Source of the DNA: Rhizocola hellebori
GTDB lineage: Bacteria; Actinomycetota; Actinomycetes; Mycobacteriales; Micromonosporaceae
Direction: 5' to 3'
DNA length: 64,000 bases
Assembly: GCF_016862955.1 (NCBI RefSeq)
Contig: NZ_BONY01000040.1
Coordinates: 1 to 64,000, forward strand
A program made the position numbers and the translations under genes. Position 1 is the stretch's first letter, and each line of letters opens with the position of its first letter. This document shows positions 8,178-16,278 of this stretch, piece after piece. The notes beneath the pieces are model-generated. The model saw nothing but the letters and a program-made list of their open reading frames with translations. It did not search any database and was not told the origin of the DNA.

Positions 8178-9047
8178 TCAGCCGCCGTTGGCGGAGAAAT
8201 GCATGTAGTCCTTCAGCGATCGGTAGTCGCCGCCCCATTTCCAGCCGATCGAGGCGAAGGCCTTCACGACCGGCCCGCCGGGCTGCACCATCCCCGGCTG
8301 CGTCCGGGCCCGGTCGAGGTAGCTGGTGGCCAGCTCCGGCAGCACTATTTTGCCTTTGTGGTACGGGTTGTGAAACGGATTGACGTCCACGGCGAGCCCA
8401 TATGCGTGTTGGGACCACGAGGTCTGGCCGCGAGCCGGGCGGCAAGCGAACACCTCGGTGGTGTTGCTGTCGCCGGTCGGCGGCGCGAAAAGCTGGGCGG
8501 CGCTGGAGATGCGCATCCGCTCGATCGGGAAGCCCGCGGCGAACAGCTGACCGAACACGCTGACCAGGCCGTCGGCCGCGCGCGCGTTGACCAGCAGCTC
8601 ACCGGTATGGGCGCGCCCGTCGAAGCCGCGGAAGCTGACCGTGAGGTAGCGCAGGTCCGCTGCGGCTACCGGGCAATCGCTTGTCCAGCTGGATCGGGCC
8701 AGCACGCTGTCCGGCACCTGCTGGATGGTCGAGTGGAAGCGGTCATCGGGCGGTGGTGGCAGGTCGTCCACCGTGATGAGGGAACGGTTGCGCAGCTCGG
8801 GCGGAGTGTCCTGGGCGGCGGCGAACCCGTTCGGCCCCACCTCAAGGATTCGGGTTCCCAGCCATCGAGGTGCGGCGGTGGCGTCCCCGATGCGGGTAGC
8901 CATCGGGCTTGGGGTCTCGGTGCCCGTCGGCGCGCTGACTTTTGGGTCGGCCGCGACGTCGGTGCAGCCGCCCAGGCCGTGGCCGAGGAACAGCACCGCC
9001 ACCAGCAAACCAGCCACCCGAGCACCGCGCAGCGCCACCAACTCCAC
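8178..9047 (-). CDS. M15 family peptidase-like lipoprotein (D-Ala-D-Ala carboxypeptidase-like)
   Basis: The protein is 289 aa. An N-terminal hydrophobic segment ends in the lipobox-like LGGC (residues 25-28), so it is likely a lipoprotein. The C-terminal third has the M15C peptidase signatures SWSQHAYGLAVDVNPFHNPY (about 209-228) and GWKWGGDYRSLKDYMHFS, which supply the zinc ligands H-x(6)-D and H, plus the usual acidic residue region. Enzymes of this type cut peptidoglycan stem peptides outside the membrane. The GTG at 9047 has AGGTGA directly upstream, which is close; a GTG three codons downstream has better spacing. Confidence 0.8.
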   Translation of the reverse strand: MELVALRGARVAGLLVAVLFLGHGLGGCTDVAADPKVSAPTGTETPSPMATRIGDATAAPRWLGTRILEVGPNGFAAAQDTPPELRNRSLITVDDLPPPPDDRFHSTIQQVPDSVLARSSWTSDCPVAAADLRYLTVSFRGFDGRAHTGELLVNARAADGLVSVFGQLFAAGFPIERMRISSAAQLFAPPTGDSNTTEVFACRPARGQTSWSQHAYGLAVDVNPFHNPYHKGKIVLPELATSYLDRARTQPGMVQPGGPVVKAFASIGWKWGGDYRSLKDYMHFSANGG

Positions 9048-9206
9048 TCACCTGAGGCAGCTAGCACACCCGCCGATCGCGTGAGCGCCTCTGCCAGGCC
9101 GCGATGCTATCCGCAGACGGCACCGCGGACAACCGAACCGGGCCCGGTTGGCCCATTCAGCGGCGGTTCAGGGCGGCATCAGAGATCTATGTGACTTTGA
9201 TTGTGC

Positions 9207-9225
9207 CGCAACCGAATTGGTTGCG
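9207..9225. promoter_or_regulatory. Palindrome ahead of the aromatic-tailed secreted protein
   Basis: A 7-bp perfect inverted repeat (CGCAACC and GGTTGCG) with a 5-nt AATT-containing centre lies 25 bp upstream of the start codon at 9251. It is well placed for an operator or a 5' leader hairpin. No regulator can be named. Confidence 0.45.
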
Positions 9226-9250
9226 ATCCTCAACTCACATGGGAGCGAAG

Positions 9251-9709
9251 ATGCGCACAAGCAAAAAGCTGACCCTGCTTGCCCTCGCGGTTAGCATGAC
9301 GGCGCTTGTCGGCGCCGTAGCCAGTCCCGCGGCCGCCGAGGATCCGAGATCCGGTCCGGTTGTCCTCACCCGGCTTGCGCCTGACGTGACGATGGAGCAG
9401 TTGCATGCCCAGGCCGAGGCGATCCGTGGCGAGCGCCTGCCCGCGCAGGCGTCCCAGCTGACGATCGTGGATGCGCGCCAGGCGCTCTCCCCCGATCAGC
9501 TCGCCACGATGGTGGCCGGCAGGCAAGCCGACGGTGCCAGGCGCCTCGGCGACCTTCGTGATCCGTCGCCCGGCGTCACGCTTCAGGATGCCGCCCGGCA
9601 GATCGGAGTGGGCGACGTCGTCTGGTGGGAGTGCTATCCGGTTTACGTCATCATCGGCGGCTGGATTTACGTGTACTGGATTTGCCGGCCGCTGGTTCTG
9701 CGCGCCTGA
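9251..9709 (+). CDS. Small secreted protein with an aromatic C-terminal segment
   Basis: The protein is 152 aa. A clear Sec signal peptide (RTSKK, hydrophobic core, cleavage likely after SPAAA around residue 29) precedes a polar mature region of about 95 aa. The last 25 residues are strikingly aromatic and hydrophobic (WWECYPVYVIIGGWIYVYW followed by ICRPL), with two cysteines that could pair. I do not recognise the family. The tail could insert into a membrane or form an adhesive beta-hairpin. ATG 9251 has GGGAG 5 nt upstream. It is a single-gene unit with its own palindromic upstream site and a terminator. Confidence 0.7.
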   Translation: MRTSKKLTLLALAVSMTALVGAVASPAAAEDPRSGPVVLTRLAPDVTMEQLHAQAEAIRGERLPAQASQLTIVDARQALSPDQLATMVAGRQADGARRLGDLRDPSPGVTLQDAARQIGVGDVVWWECYPVYVIIGGWIYVYWICRPLVLRA

Positions 9710-9727
9710 CAACGACAACGTTCGAGG

Positions 9728-9750
9728 GGGGCTCCCGCCGGAGCCCCTTT
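9728..9750 (+). terminator. Rho-independent terminator
   Basis: An 8-bp GC stem (GGGGCTCC and GGAGCCCC, loop CGCC) followed by TTT lies 19 bp after the stop codon of the secreted protein gene. Confidence 0.8.
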
Positions 9751-9787
9751 CCCTGCGTAGCGACTAAGTTCGCTGCCCACCTTCTCG

Positions 9788-9801
9788 TGAGAGCGCTCCC
9801 A
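9788..9801. promoter_or_regulatory. LacI-type operator, TGAGAGCGCTCCCA
   Basis: This 14-bp site differs at one base from the perfect palindrome TGGGAGCGCTCCCA, which is the known operator of actinobacterial LacI regulators such as CebR. It lies 58 bp upstream of the LacI gene start at 9859, so autoregulation is likely. No sugar-use genes lie next to it. Confidence 0.65.
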
Positions 9802-9858
9802 CGTCTATCGTGACAGGTGACGCCGCTTCGACGCGGCGGCGAGGGGGAGCGTGATCTC

Positions 9859-10860
9859 ATGATCGGTTCAAGGCCGACGATCGAGGATGTGGCACGGCTG
9901 GCCGGTGTCTCCCGCGCCACTGCGTCCCGAGTGATCAACAATGCGCCGGGGGCCTCCGAGCCATTGCGCAGCCGGGTTCAGCAGGCGGTGGCGCAGTTGG
10001 GCTACCAGCCCAACGAAACGGCGCGGGCGCTGGCCTCGGGCCGGCAGCGCACGATCGATCTGATCGCGGCCGACTACCACCCCGACCTGTCCCCGGGCGC
10101 TCACCCCTACTACAGCCGGGTGCTGACCGGGGCGATGACCGCGCTGGAGGGCGTCAACGTTCAGCTGCGCATCCACGTGGTGGCGCGCAAGGGGGCAGCC
10201 GAACGCATCGACGCCATGGCCGCCGATACCACGGTTGGGGCGATCCTGGCCAACGTCACCCCCGACCTGGCTTCCCGGTTCTACAGCCGGTGCCGCAAGG
10301 TGGTGTCGCTGGTGCCCACGGCGGCCTCGGTGCCCGCGGTCGAGGCCGAGAACATCAACGGCGCCTACGCCGCGGTGGAACACCTGCACGGGCTGGGGCG
10401 GCGGCGGATCGCGGCGATCCACGGCCCCGGTTTCAACACCTGTGCCATCGATCGGAGGGCCGGATATCAGAAGGCGGTCAACACTTTCGGGCTGAGCGAC
10501 ATCAGCCACGGTGGCGGATTCACCCGCGAGGGCGGGTATGCGGCCGCGCTTGCGTTGCTCACCGAACACCCGGACCTCGACGCCATCTTCGCCACCTGCG
10601 ACCTGATGGCCGCCGGGGCGATCCAGGCCATCACCAGCACCGGGCGGCGCGTGCCGGAAGACGTGGCGGTCATCGGCTTCGACGACAGCTTCGCCGCCAT
10701 CTGTACCAACCCGCCGCTGACCACGATGCGCCTGCCGACCGAGGAGATGGCCGCGGCGGCTACCCGGCTGCTGCTGGCCGGCGGCGTCGCCTCCGGGCTG
10801 CGGCAGCGTTTCGCCGTTCAGCTCGTGCCGCGGGAAAGCACCGGCCGCGCGCCGAAGTAG
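9859..10860 (+). CDS. LacI family transcriptional regulator
   Basis: The protein is 333 aa. The N-terminal helix-turn-helix TIEDVARLAGVSRATASRVI (residues 7-26) is of the LacI type and is followed by a hinge with LGYQPNETARALASGR. A periplasmic-binding-like effector domain fills the rest (about 60-330), with VAVIGFDDSFAAICTNPPLTTMRLP near the C-terminus. Such proteins repress sugar-use genes until a sugar binds. ATG 9859 follows a GAGGGGGAG stretch and directly starts the HTH domain. It is an orphan here: no transporter or glycosidase gene is adjacent, and the nearest matching operator is its own. Confidence 0.87.
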   Translation: MIGSRPTIEDVARLAGVSRATASRVINNAPGASEPLRSRVQQAVAQLGYQPNETARALASGRQRTIDLIAADYHPDLSPGAHPYYSRVLTGAMTALEGVNVQLRIHVVARKGAAERIDAMAADTTVGAILANVTPDLASRFYSRCRKVVSLVPTAASVPAVEAENINGAYAAVEHLHGLGRRRIAAIHGPGFNTCAIDRRAGYQKAVNTFGLSDISHGGGFTREGGYAAALALLTEHPDLDAIFATCDLMAAGAIQAITSTGRRVPEDVAVIGFDDSFAAICTNPPLTTMRLPTEEMAAAATRLLLAGGVASGLRQRFAVQLVPRESTGRAPK

Positions 10861-10877
10861 CTGGGTCCGATGTGGAC

Positions 10878-11585
10878 TCAGCGCTTGTTCAGCTCGCGGC
10901 GCTGGGAGCGCCAGTCCGGCAGATGGCTGTCCATGAAGCCGGTGAAGCCGTCGCCGTGGCCGTCATGGAAATAGTGCGCCATCTCGTGGACCACGATGTA
11001 TTCCAGGCAGTGTGGCGGTTTGCGGGCCAGCTCCGAGTTGAACGAGATGCGCCGCGTCTGCGGATTGCAGGAACCCCAGCGGGTCTTCATCTGCCGAATG
11101 GTCCACTGCGGCACCGTCACCTGCAACCGCTGCTCCCACACGGCGATCAGCGCGATGACGGCCTGCCGCAGCTGCTCGCGTAGCCAGCGCTCCAGCAGGG
11201 CCAGCCGGTGCTCCGGCGTGGATCCCGCCTGGACGAAGAGAAGCAGGTGGTCGGCGTCGGCCTCCACCCTTTCCCGGCCGGGTTGCTCGATGACCTGCAG
11301 CCGGTGCGCAGCGCCGAACACCACATGCGACTCGCCGCTGACCATCTCGCGGCGGGACTGCCGTTCGACCGTCTGGAAGTGTTCGCGCTGCCGCAAAATC
11401 CACGGCAGCCGCTCGATGACGGCGAGGCGGACCTGCTCGTGGCCGAAGCGGGTGGGGGCTGAGACACGTACCTGGCCAAGCGGCGGGTAGACCCCGATGC
11501 GCAGATACTTCACCTTCTTGTAAACCACGTCGACATCCACACCGTGGATGATGAGACTGATAGTGCTGGCCTTCATCGTTTCCAC
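10878..11585 (-). CDS. YgjP-type (M48-like, DUF45) metallopeptidase
   Basis: The protein is 235 aa, a usual length for this family. The zinc motif is VVHEMAHYFHDGHGDGF (about residues 194-210), that is HExxH followed by H. The preceding RQMKTRWGSCNPQTRRISFN block is the other hallmark of the YgjP/DUF45 family. The fold is related to minigluzincins; the cellular substrate of the family is not firmly known. It appears cytoplasmic. The GTG at 11585 and the ATG at 11576 are both possible starts, and neither has a strong ribosome binding site. It lies tail-to-tail with the LacI gene. Confidence 0.82.
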   Translation of the reverse strand: METMKASTISLIIHGVDVDVVYKKVKYLRIGVYPPLGQVRVSAPTRFGHEQVRLAVIERLPWILRQREHFQTVERQSRREMVSGESHVVFGAAHRLQVIEQPGRERVEADADHLLLFVQAGSTPEHRLALLERWLREQLRQAVIALIAVWEQRLQVTVPQWTIRQMKTRWGSCNPQTRRISFNSELARKPPHCLEYIVVHEMAHYFHDGHGDGFTGFMDSHLPDWRSQRRELNKR

Positions 11586-11717
11586 TTGGCCATGGGGCGA
11601 ATCCTCCGGTTTGGTTGGTGGCGTGGGTATGCCGCCCCCACGCTAGCCTGGCCAACCGGATCCACCATGGGCCACCAGGCCTGTTCGATGACGACGACGG
11701 GTCGGCCTTGGCCTGGG

Positions 11718-13025
11718 CTAGTCGAGGTCTTCGGGCTCGGGTGTTCTGGGCTGGGGTACAGGGACCCGGCCGGGCAGCGGTGCCAGGTGTCCGCCCAGAT
11801 TGTCGCTGTTGACGGTGTCGGCGGGCCGGATCTGATCGGAGTAGACCAGATCTCCGGCGGGCCCGATCACCACGGTGTCGCCGCGGTCGACGGCTTGGCG
11901 GATCAGCGTCTGCAGCTCCGCCGGGCTGGCATGGGGATGGTCGATCGCGATTTGCCGCCCGATCTGGTTGTTGTGCAAGTCCATCGCCTCACGCGGGCCG
12001 GGGTTGTTCGCGCCCGTCTCGTGGGCGGTGGCGTAGCGCTCGGTGAAGTCTGCGCCGTAAAGCTGGGTCATCCGCGCGTTCCAGTAGGCGTGCCGGTAGG
12101 CGTCGGTGTGATCGTCGTTTCCGGCGGTGTGCCCGTGCATCAGCGGCGGGAAGTTCTGCTGCGACACCGTGAAGGCCTCGCCGCGCAGCTGATAGAAGCT
12201 GATCAGCTGATCGGCGCTGAGCTCGGTGAGGATGGCGCCTTCCGAGTTGGTCATGCTTCCGCCCAGGCCGAGCAGAGAACGCTCGCTGGCGAACGCCTCA
12301 CCCGGATTCGGGTCGGCCATGACCTGAAAGTAGTCGAGCGCGCCCACCGGACGGCGCGAGAACGGGTCGCTGGCCGCCTCGCGGACGTCCTCGCGCAGAC
12401 CCGGGGTCTGGTCGATGATCCGCTGCACGTCGGCGGCACTGGTGAGCAGATCGGGCAGGGCCTGCCGGGCCTGGTTGAGCGCGTCGATCAGGGCTCGCCG
12501 GGCATTCTGCTCGGTCTGCAGCGCGTCGCCGTAAGCGCGCATCGCCGTGTTCATCTCGGCGTCGGCCTGCGACCGGATCCGGTCGGTCTTGTCCGAGTCG
12601 AAGTATTCGACCAGCCAATCCCAGAAACCGTCGGTGCTGCGCAGGTCTTGCCATTGCCGGATCGGGTCGAAGTTTCCCTTGCCGATCGACTGCAGAAGGT
12701 TGCCCAGCCTGCCTTCGGCGGCGATGCCCGGGGTGAGCTGTGTCTTGGCCCTCTCCAGGGCTGTCGCGTAGTCGTTGAGTGCCTGTGCCGACGTGTGAAA
12801 CGAGCGCTCGATCGCCTCGCAGACCTCGATGGTCTGCCGCATGCGCTCGTCGTAACGCTCCCGGGTGGGCCCTGTCCAATGCACCCGGCCGCCCAGCGAG
12901 CGCAGCGCGGGAAGGATCGAGTTGACCAGCCTTTCGACCCGGGTGTGGTCGGCCGCGGAGACCCGCACCGCGGCGGGCACGCTCTGCTCGATGAACTTGA
13001 CCTCTTGGCGCTGGGCGACAGTCAT
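11718..13025 (-). CDS. WXG-type protein with C-terminal toxin-like (DUF6973-type) domain
   Basis: The protein is 435 aa. The N-terminal half (about residues 1-210) is helical, with a W-x-G motif (WTG at 50-52), as in ESX/type VII secretion substrates. The C-terminal domain (about 295-395) has conserved-looking histidines and acids in DDHTDAYRHAYWN, AHETGANN and AMDLHNNQIGR; this pattern resembles the DUF6973 domain found at the ends of polymorphic toxins. A Pro-rich tail follows. It overlaps the preceding small WXG-like gene by 4 bp (ATGA), as ESX partner pairs often do. I see no immunity gene directly downstream, which leaves doubt about a toxin role. Confidence 0.65.
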   Translation of the reverse strand: MTVAQRQEVKFIEQSVPAAVRVSAADHTRVERLVNSILPALRSLGGRVHWTGPTRERYDERMRQTIEVCEAIERSFHTSAQALNDYATALERAKTQLTPGIAAEGRLGNLLQSIGKGNFDPIRQWQDLRSTDGFWDWLVEYFDSDKTDRIRSQADAEMNTAMRAYGDALQTEQNARRALIDALNQARQALPDLLTSAADVQRIIDQTPGLREDVREAASDPFSRRPVGALDYFQVMADPNPGEAFASERSLLGLGGSMTNSEGAILTELSADQLISFYQLRGEAFTVSQQNFPPLMHGHTAGNDDHTDAYRHAYWNARMTQLYGADFTERYATAHETGANNPGPREAMDLHNNQIGRQIAIDHPHASPAELQTLIRQAVDRGDTVVIGPAGDLVYSDQIRPADTVNSDNLGGHLAPLPGRVPVPQPRTPEPEDLD

Positions 13026-13357
13026 CTGGTACCCGGCCGAATGGTGATGTTGTTCAAAAGGCTGTTCATGGCGCGCTCGGTGTCGCCGTCGATGCCCCGA
13101 TAGGCGGCCGAGGTGCGTTTCAGGTGCGACGAAAGCGCCGCCAGCAGGGCCACGGTGTCCTGATACTGGTCGGCGGCGAAGGTGAGGTAGCCGCGCTCCG
13201 CCGCGGTCACGTCAGGATGCACGTTGGGCTGCTCCACACCGCGCAGCGCCACCTCGGTGTCGGGACGGCCGGCCTGAAGCCGCGCCGACAACTCGACCAG
13301 AATCTCCGCGCTATCGTCCAATGTGGCCGGATCGACGCCGAAGTGATCGGATCCCAT
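13022..13357 (-). CDS. WXG100/EspC-like small protein, ESX partner
   Basis: The protein is 111 aa, helical and without a signal peptide. The start FGVDPATLDDSAEILVELSA resembles the N-terminus of EspC-like (DUF2580) ESX-associated proteins. No W-x-G is visible. It overlaps the 435-aa gene by 4 bp, so the two are translationally coupled and probably form a secreted helical pair or chaperone/substrate pair. ATG 13357 was chosen over a TTG at 13366; neither has a clear ribosome binding site. No ESX core genes (EccC, EccD) lie in the window. Confidence 0.65.
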   Translation of the reverse strand: MGSDHFGVDPATLDDSAEILVELSARLQAGRPDTEVALRGVEQPNVHPDVTAAERGYLTFAADQYQDTVALLAALSSHLKRTSAAYRGIDGDTERAMNSLLNNITIRPGTR

Positions 13358-13554
13358 GGCTGACAACGCTAACAGGCCAGGGCAACGTCCCCGATCGGGT
13401 TTTCCCTGCCGTGCGCCGGTGCTTTCCCTGCTTGCCCTAACCCGGCCACGGCCGCGTGGCCTCCTCCTGTGGGCCCGGCGGCTAAGCCTTGAGGACCGAT
13501 CATCGGCACCTCAGACGGAGGCACCGCCCCCGCCGCGCCGGTCACCGTAAAGCC

Positions 13555-14166
13555 ATGACCATCTTGCTGTCCGATCCGCGGATATCCGCTGTTGAAGTTC
13601 GCGATGTCGACGAGCCCCTTGTCGCCTTGGATCCCGGACTTGGACCAGGCATTGCCTTGGTCCGCCGCGAGTTGGCCACCCGGCTACAGTCCGCGCAGGC
13701 GGCTCTGCCGTCGGGGATCCACCTGCTTGTGGTGGAAGGCTACCGCCCGGCACACCGGCAGCAGGCCATCATCGAGCGTTACTCGGCCGAGATCCGTGCC
13801 GCCCGGCCCGGCATCGGCGAGCCGGAGCTGCACGTGCTCACCAGCCGGTTCGTCGCACCGCTCGCGGTGGCGCCGCATGTGGCGGGCGCGGCGGTGGATG
13901 TGACGCTGGTCGACGACCGCGGGCGCGAACTCGACCTGGGCACCGCGATCGACGCCACTCCCGAGGAGTCCGGCGGCCGCTGCTACTTCGCCGCCAACGA
14001 GATCAGCCGCGAGGCACGGGCCAACCGCGATCTGCTGGCCCGCGTGCTGTGCCGGGAAGGGCTGGTCAACTATCCCACCGAGTGGTGGCACTACTCCTAC
14101 GGCGACCGCTACTGGGCCCTGGCCACCGGTGCCGAGGCCGCGCTTTACGGCCCGGTGTCGCGGTGA
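13555..14166 (+). CDS. D-Ala-D-Ala dipeptidase, VanX-like
   Basis: The protein is 203 aa, the VanX length. Likely functional residues line up with VanX: R64 in EGYRP, zinc ligands H108 and D115 in PHVAGAAVD, E176 and H179 in EWWHYSYGDRYW. These spacings match H116, D123, E181 and H184 of enterococcal VanX. The enzyme hydrolyses free D-Ala-D-Ala in the cytoplasm. It has no signal peptide. It is the first gene of a run with alanine racemase (4-bp GTGA overlap) and D-Ala-D-Ala ligase, so it may control or recycle the dipeptide pool. Glycopeptide resistance is not implied by itself. Confidence 0.85.
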   Translation: MTILLSDPRISAVEVRDVDEPLVALDPGLGPGIALVRRELATRLQSAQAALPSGIHLLVVEGYRPAHRQQAIIERYSAEIRAARPGIGEPELHVLTSRFVAPLAVAPHVAGAAVDVTLVDDRGRELDLGTAIDATPEESGGRCYFAANEISREARANRDLLARVLCREGLVNYPTEWWHYSYGDRYWALATGAEAALYGPVSR

Positions 14167-15272
14167 ACCTGTTGGCGCTGCGGCCGCGGGCGACCCTGCA
14201 GGTCGATCTGGGTGCGGTCACCGCCAACGTGCGCACCATCAAGGCCCGTACCGCAGGCGAGCTGATGGCCGTGGTCAAAGCCGACGGTTTCGGCCATGGC
14301 CAGGTCGACGTCGCGCGGGCCGCTCTCGCCGGCGGCGCCACCCGCTTGGGAGTCACCAGCATCGAGGAGGCCCGGCCGCTGCGCGAAGCGGGCCTGGCCC
14401 AGCAGATCCTGAGCTGGCTCAACCCGCTGGGCGCCGACTTCGCCGCGGCGGTGAGGCTCAACGTCGAGCTGGGCGTGCCCGGCCTGGACCACCTGCACAC
14501 GATCGCCCGGCAAGCTCCCGGGGCTCGCATCCACCTGCAACTGGACACCGGCCTGGGCCGCGACGGCGCTGAACCCGTGCAATGGGACAGGCTCTGCCGT
14601 GCCGCCCGGCAGGCCGAGCGGGACGGCCTGGTGACCGTTGCCGGAATCATGGGCCACCTGCCCTGCGCCGGCCAGCCCGGCCATGCCGCGAATGCGTTGG
14701 GCCGTAACCGTTTCGCGTGGGGTGTGCGGGTGGCGCGGGCGGCGGGGCTGCGCCCGGCCGATCACCATCTCGCCGCGACGGCCGCCACCCTCAGCGATCC
14801 GCTGTCGCACCACACCATGAGCCGCATCGGTGCCGGACTGGTGGGAATCGACGAGTCGGGCACGGTCGCGCTGCGGCCCGCCCTGAGACTGACCGCTCCA
14901 CTGGTGACCATCCGCAGCGTGCCGGCCGGCACCGCGGTGGGCTATGGACACACCTGGACGGCCAGGCGAGCCACCAGGCTGGGCCTGATCCCGGTCGGCT
15001 ACGCCGACGGCCTTCCCCGGCTGGCCTCGGGCCGGGCCGAGGTGTGGGTGGGCGGTGCGCGCCGCCCGGTGGCCGGCCGGATCTCCATGGACATGACCGT
15101 CATCGATCTGGGCCCGGATACCGCGGTGTCCGTGGGCGACTGCGTCACCGTCTTTGGGCCGGGCGAGGACGGCGAGCCGACCACGGCGCAATGGGCTGGC
15201 TGGGCGCAAACCCTGGAACACGAGATCGTCACGGGCCTCAGCGCCCGGCTGCACCGAAGGAGCACCCGATGA
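14163..15272 (+). CDS. alr: Alanine racemase
   Basis: The protein is 369 aa, normal for the family. The PLP lysine lies in AVVKADGFGHG (K39). The second catalytic residue, Tyr, lies in VGYGHTWTA, and LIPVGYADGLPR and SMDMTVIDL are also typical. The enzyme interconverts L- and D-alanine in the cytoplasm for peptidoglycan synthesis. GTG 14163 overlaps the VanX-like stop by 4 bp and its own stop overlaps the ligase start by 4 bp, so the three proteins are produced together. An actinomycete usually has another alr gene, so this may be a dedicated second copy. Confidence 0.9.
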   Translation: MNLLALRPRATLQVDLGAVTANVRTIKARTAGELMAVVKADGFGHGQVDVARAALAGGATRLGVTSIEEARPLREAGLAQQILSWLNPLGADFAAAVRLNVELGVPGLDHLHTIARQAPGARIHLQLDTGLGRDGAEPVQWDRLCRAARQAERDGLVTVAGIMGHLPCAGQPGHAANALGRNRFAWGVRVARAAGLRPADHHLAATAATLSDPLSHHTMSRIGAGLVGIDESGTVALRPALRLTAPLVTIRSVPAGTAVGYGHTWTARRATRLGLIPVGYADGLPRLASGRAEVWVGGARRPVAGRISMDMTVIDLGPDTAVSVGDCVTVFGPGEDGEPTTAQWAGWAQTLEHEIVTGLSARLHRRSTR

Positions 15273-16219
15273 CCCCCATTCGCGTCGCCGTGATTGGCGG
15301 TGGCCGCAACTGCGAACACGACGTGTCCCTCGCCTCGGCCGCCGCGGTGGCCGAAACGCTAGAACAGACCGGATACCAAGCTGTTCGCCTCACCATCGAT
15401 CCCGCCGGGTGCTGGCGCGATCCGCAGGACCGCCCGATCGGCCTGGCGGAAGCGGTTGAGGTGCTGCGTTCCTGTGCGGTGGCTTTCCCTGTGCTGCACG
15501 GTCCGCGCGGCGAGGACGGCACGCTGGCGGCGTTGTGCGATCTGGCTGATGTGCCGTGGGTGGGATCGCCGCTGGGCGCCGGCGCGCTGGCGATGGACAA
15601 GTGGGTCACCAAGCTTGTCGCCGGTGCGCTGGGCATCGCCACCGCGCCGGCCCGGGTGCTCACCCGCGCCAGCGCGCGCCTGCTCACCTACACGCATCCC
15701 GTGGTGGTCAAGCCGGTCGCCGCCGGGTCCAGCCACGGGGTCACCCTGGTGCGCGAGGCGGCCGGGTTTGGCCCGGCTCTGGACGCCGCGTTCGCCCATG
15801 ACGACCGGATTCTGGTGGAGGATCTCGTGACCGGCCGGGAGATCGACGTGGCGGTGCTGGGCCGCCCCGACGGGTCGCGGGTGGTGGCACCCCCGCTGGA
15901 AATCGTCGTGCCCGAGGCCGGAATCTTCGACCACGCCGCCAAATACGGTGGCTCGCCGGGCTTTCTCATCCCGGCCCCGCTGGACGACGTGGCCCGCAAG
16001 GATCTCGAGCAGGCCGCGGTGAGCATGTATGACGCCCTGGGCTGCGCCGGGGTGGCCCGGGTCGACTTCTTCCTGACCGGGCAAGGCCCGGTGCTCAACG
16101 AGGTGAACACGACGCCCGGCTTGTCGGCGCGGTCGCAGGTACCCAGAATGTTTGCTGCGACCGGAATGTCCTTTGATGCTCTGCTTGATCTGTTGGTACG
16201 CGACGCGCTCCCGGCCTGA
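15269..16219 (+). CDS. ddl: D-alanine-D-alanine ligase
   Basis: The protein is 316 aa with the ATP-grasp layout. Visible motifs are VIGGGRNCEHDVSLASA (N-terminal domain), LHGPRGEDGTLAAL, VVVKPVAAGSSHGV and the C-terminal VLNEVNTTPGLSARSQVP. The omega-loop reads IFDHAAKYGGSP. The AKY Tyr is the residue that in Ddl enzymes favours D-Ala over D-lactate; VanA-type ligases lack it. So a D-Ala-D-Ala ligase is more likely than a D-Ala-D-Lac one. ATG 15269 has AAGGAG upstream and overlaps the alr stop. Downstream, a two-component system follows after 59 bp. Confidence 0.88.
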   Translation: MTPIRVAVIGGGRNCEHDVSLASAAAVAETLEQTGYQAVRLTIDPAGCWRDPQDRPIGLAEAVEVLRSCAVAFPVLHGPRGEDGTLAALCDLADVPWVGSPLGAGALAMDKWVTKLVAGALGIATAPARVLTRASARLLTYTHPVVVKPVAAGSSHGVTLVREAAGFGPALDAAFAHDDRILVEDLVTGREIDVAVLGRPDGSRVVAPPLEIVVPEAGIFDHAAKYGGSPGFLIPAPLDDVARKDLEQAAVSMYDALGCAGVARVDFFLTGQGPVLNEVNTTPGLSARSQVPRMFAATGMSFDALLDLLVRDALPA

Positions 16220-16278
16220 ACCAGCATGGCGATCGTCACCTGCGTTGCAGGTCAAGCCCGACGGATGGTTGTCTTGCG

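Noticed and set aside
11544-13103. A 519-aa open frame antisense to the WXG-toxin gene
   Set aside because: Composition is typical of an antisense high-GC frame and the minus-strand pair has overlapping gene structure.
15269-16219. Glycopeptide resistance ligase (VanA-type)
   Set aside because: The omega-loop has the Ddl-type AKY Tyr and no VanH or VanS/VanR of the classical type lies nearby.
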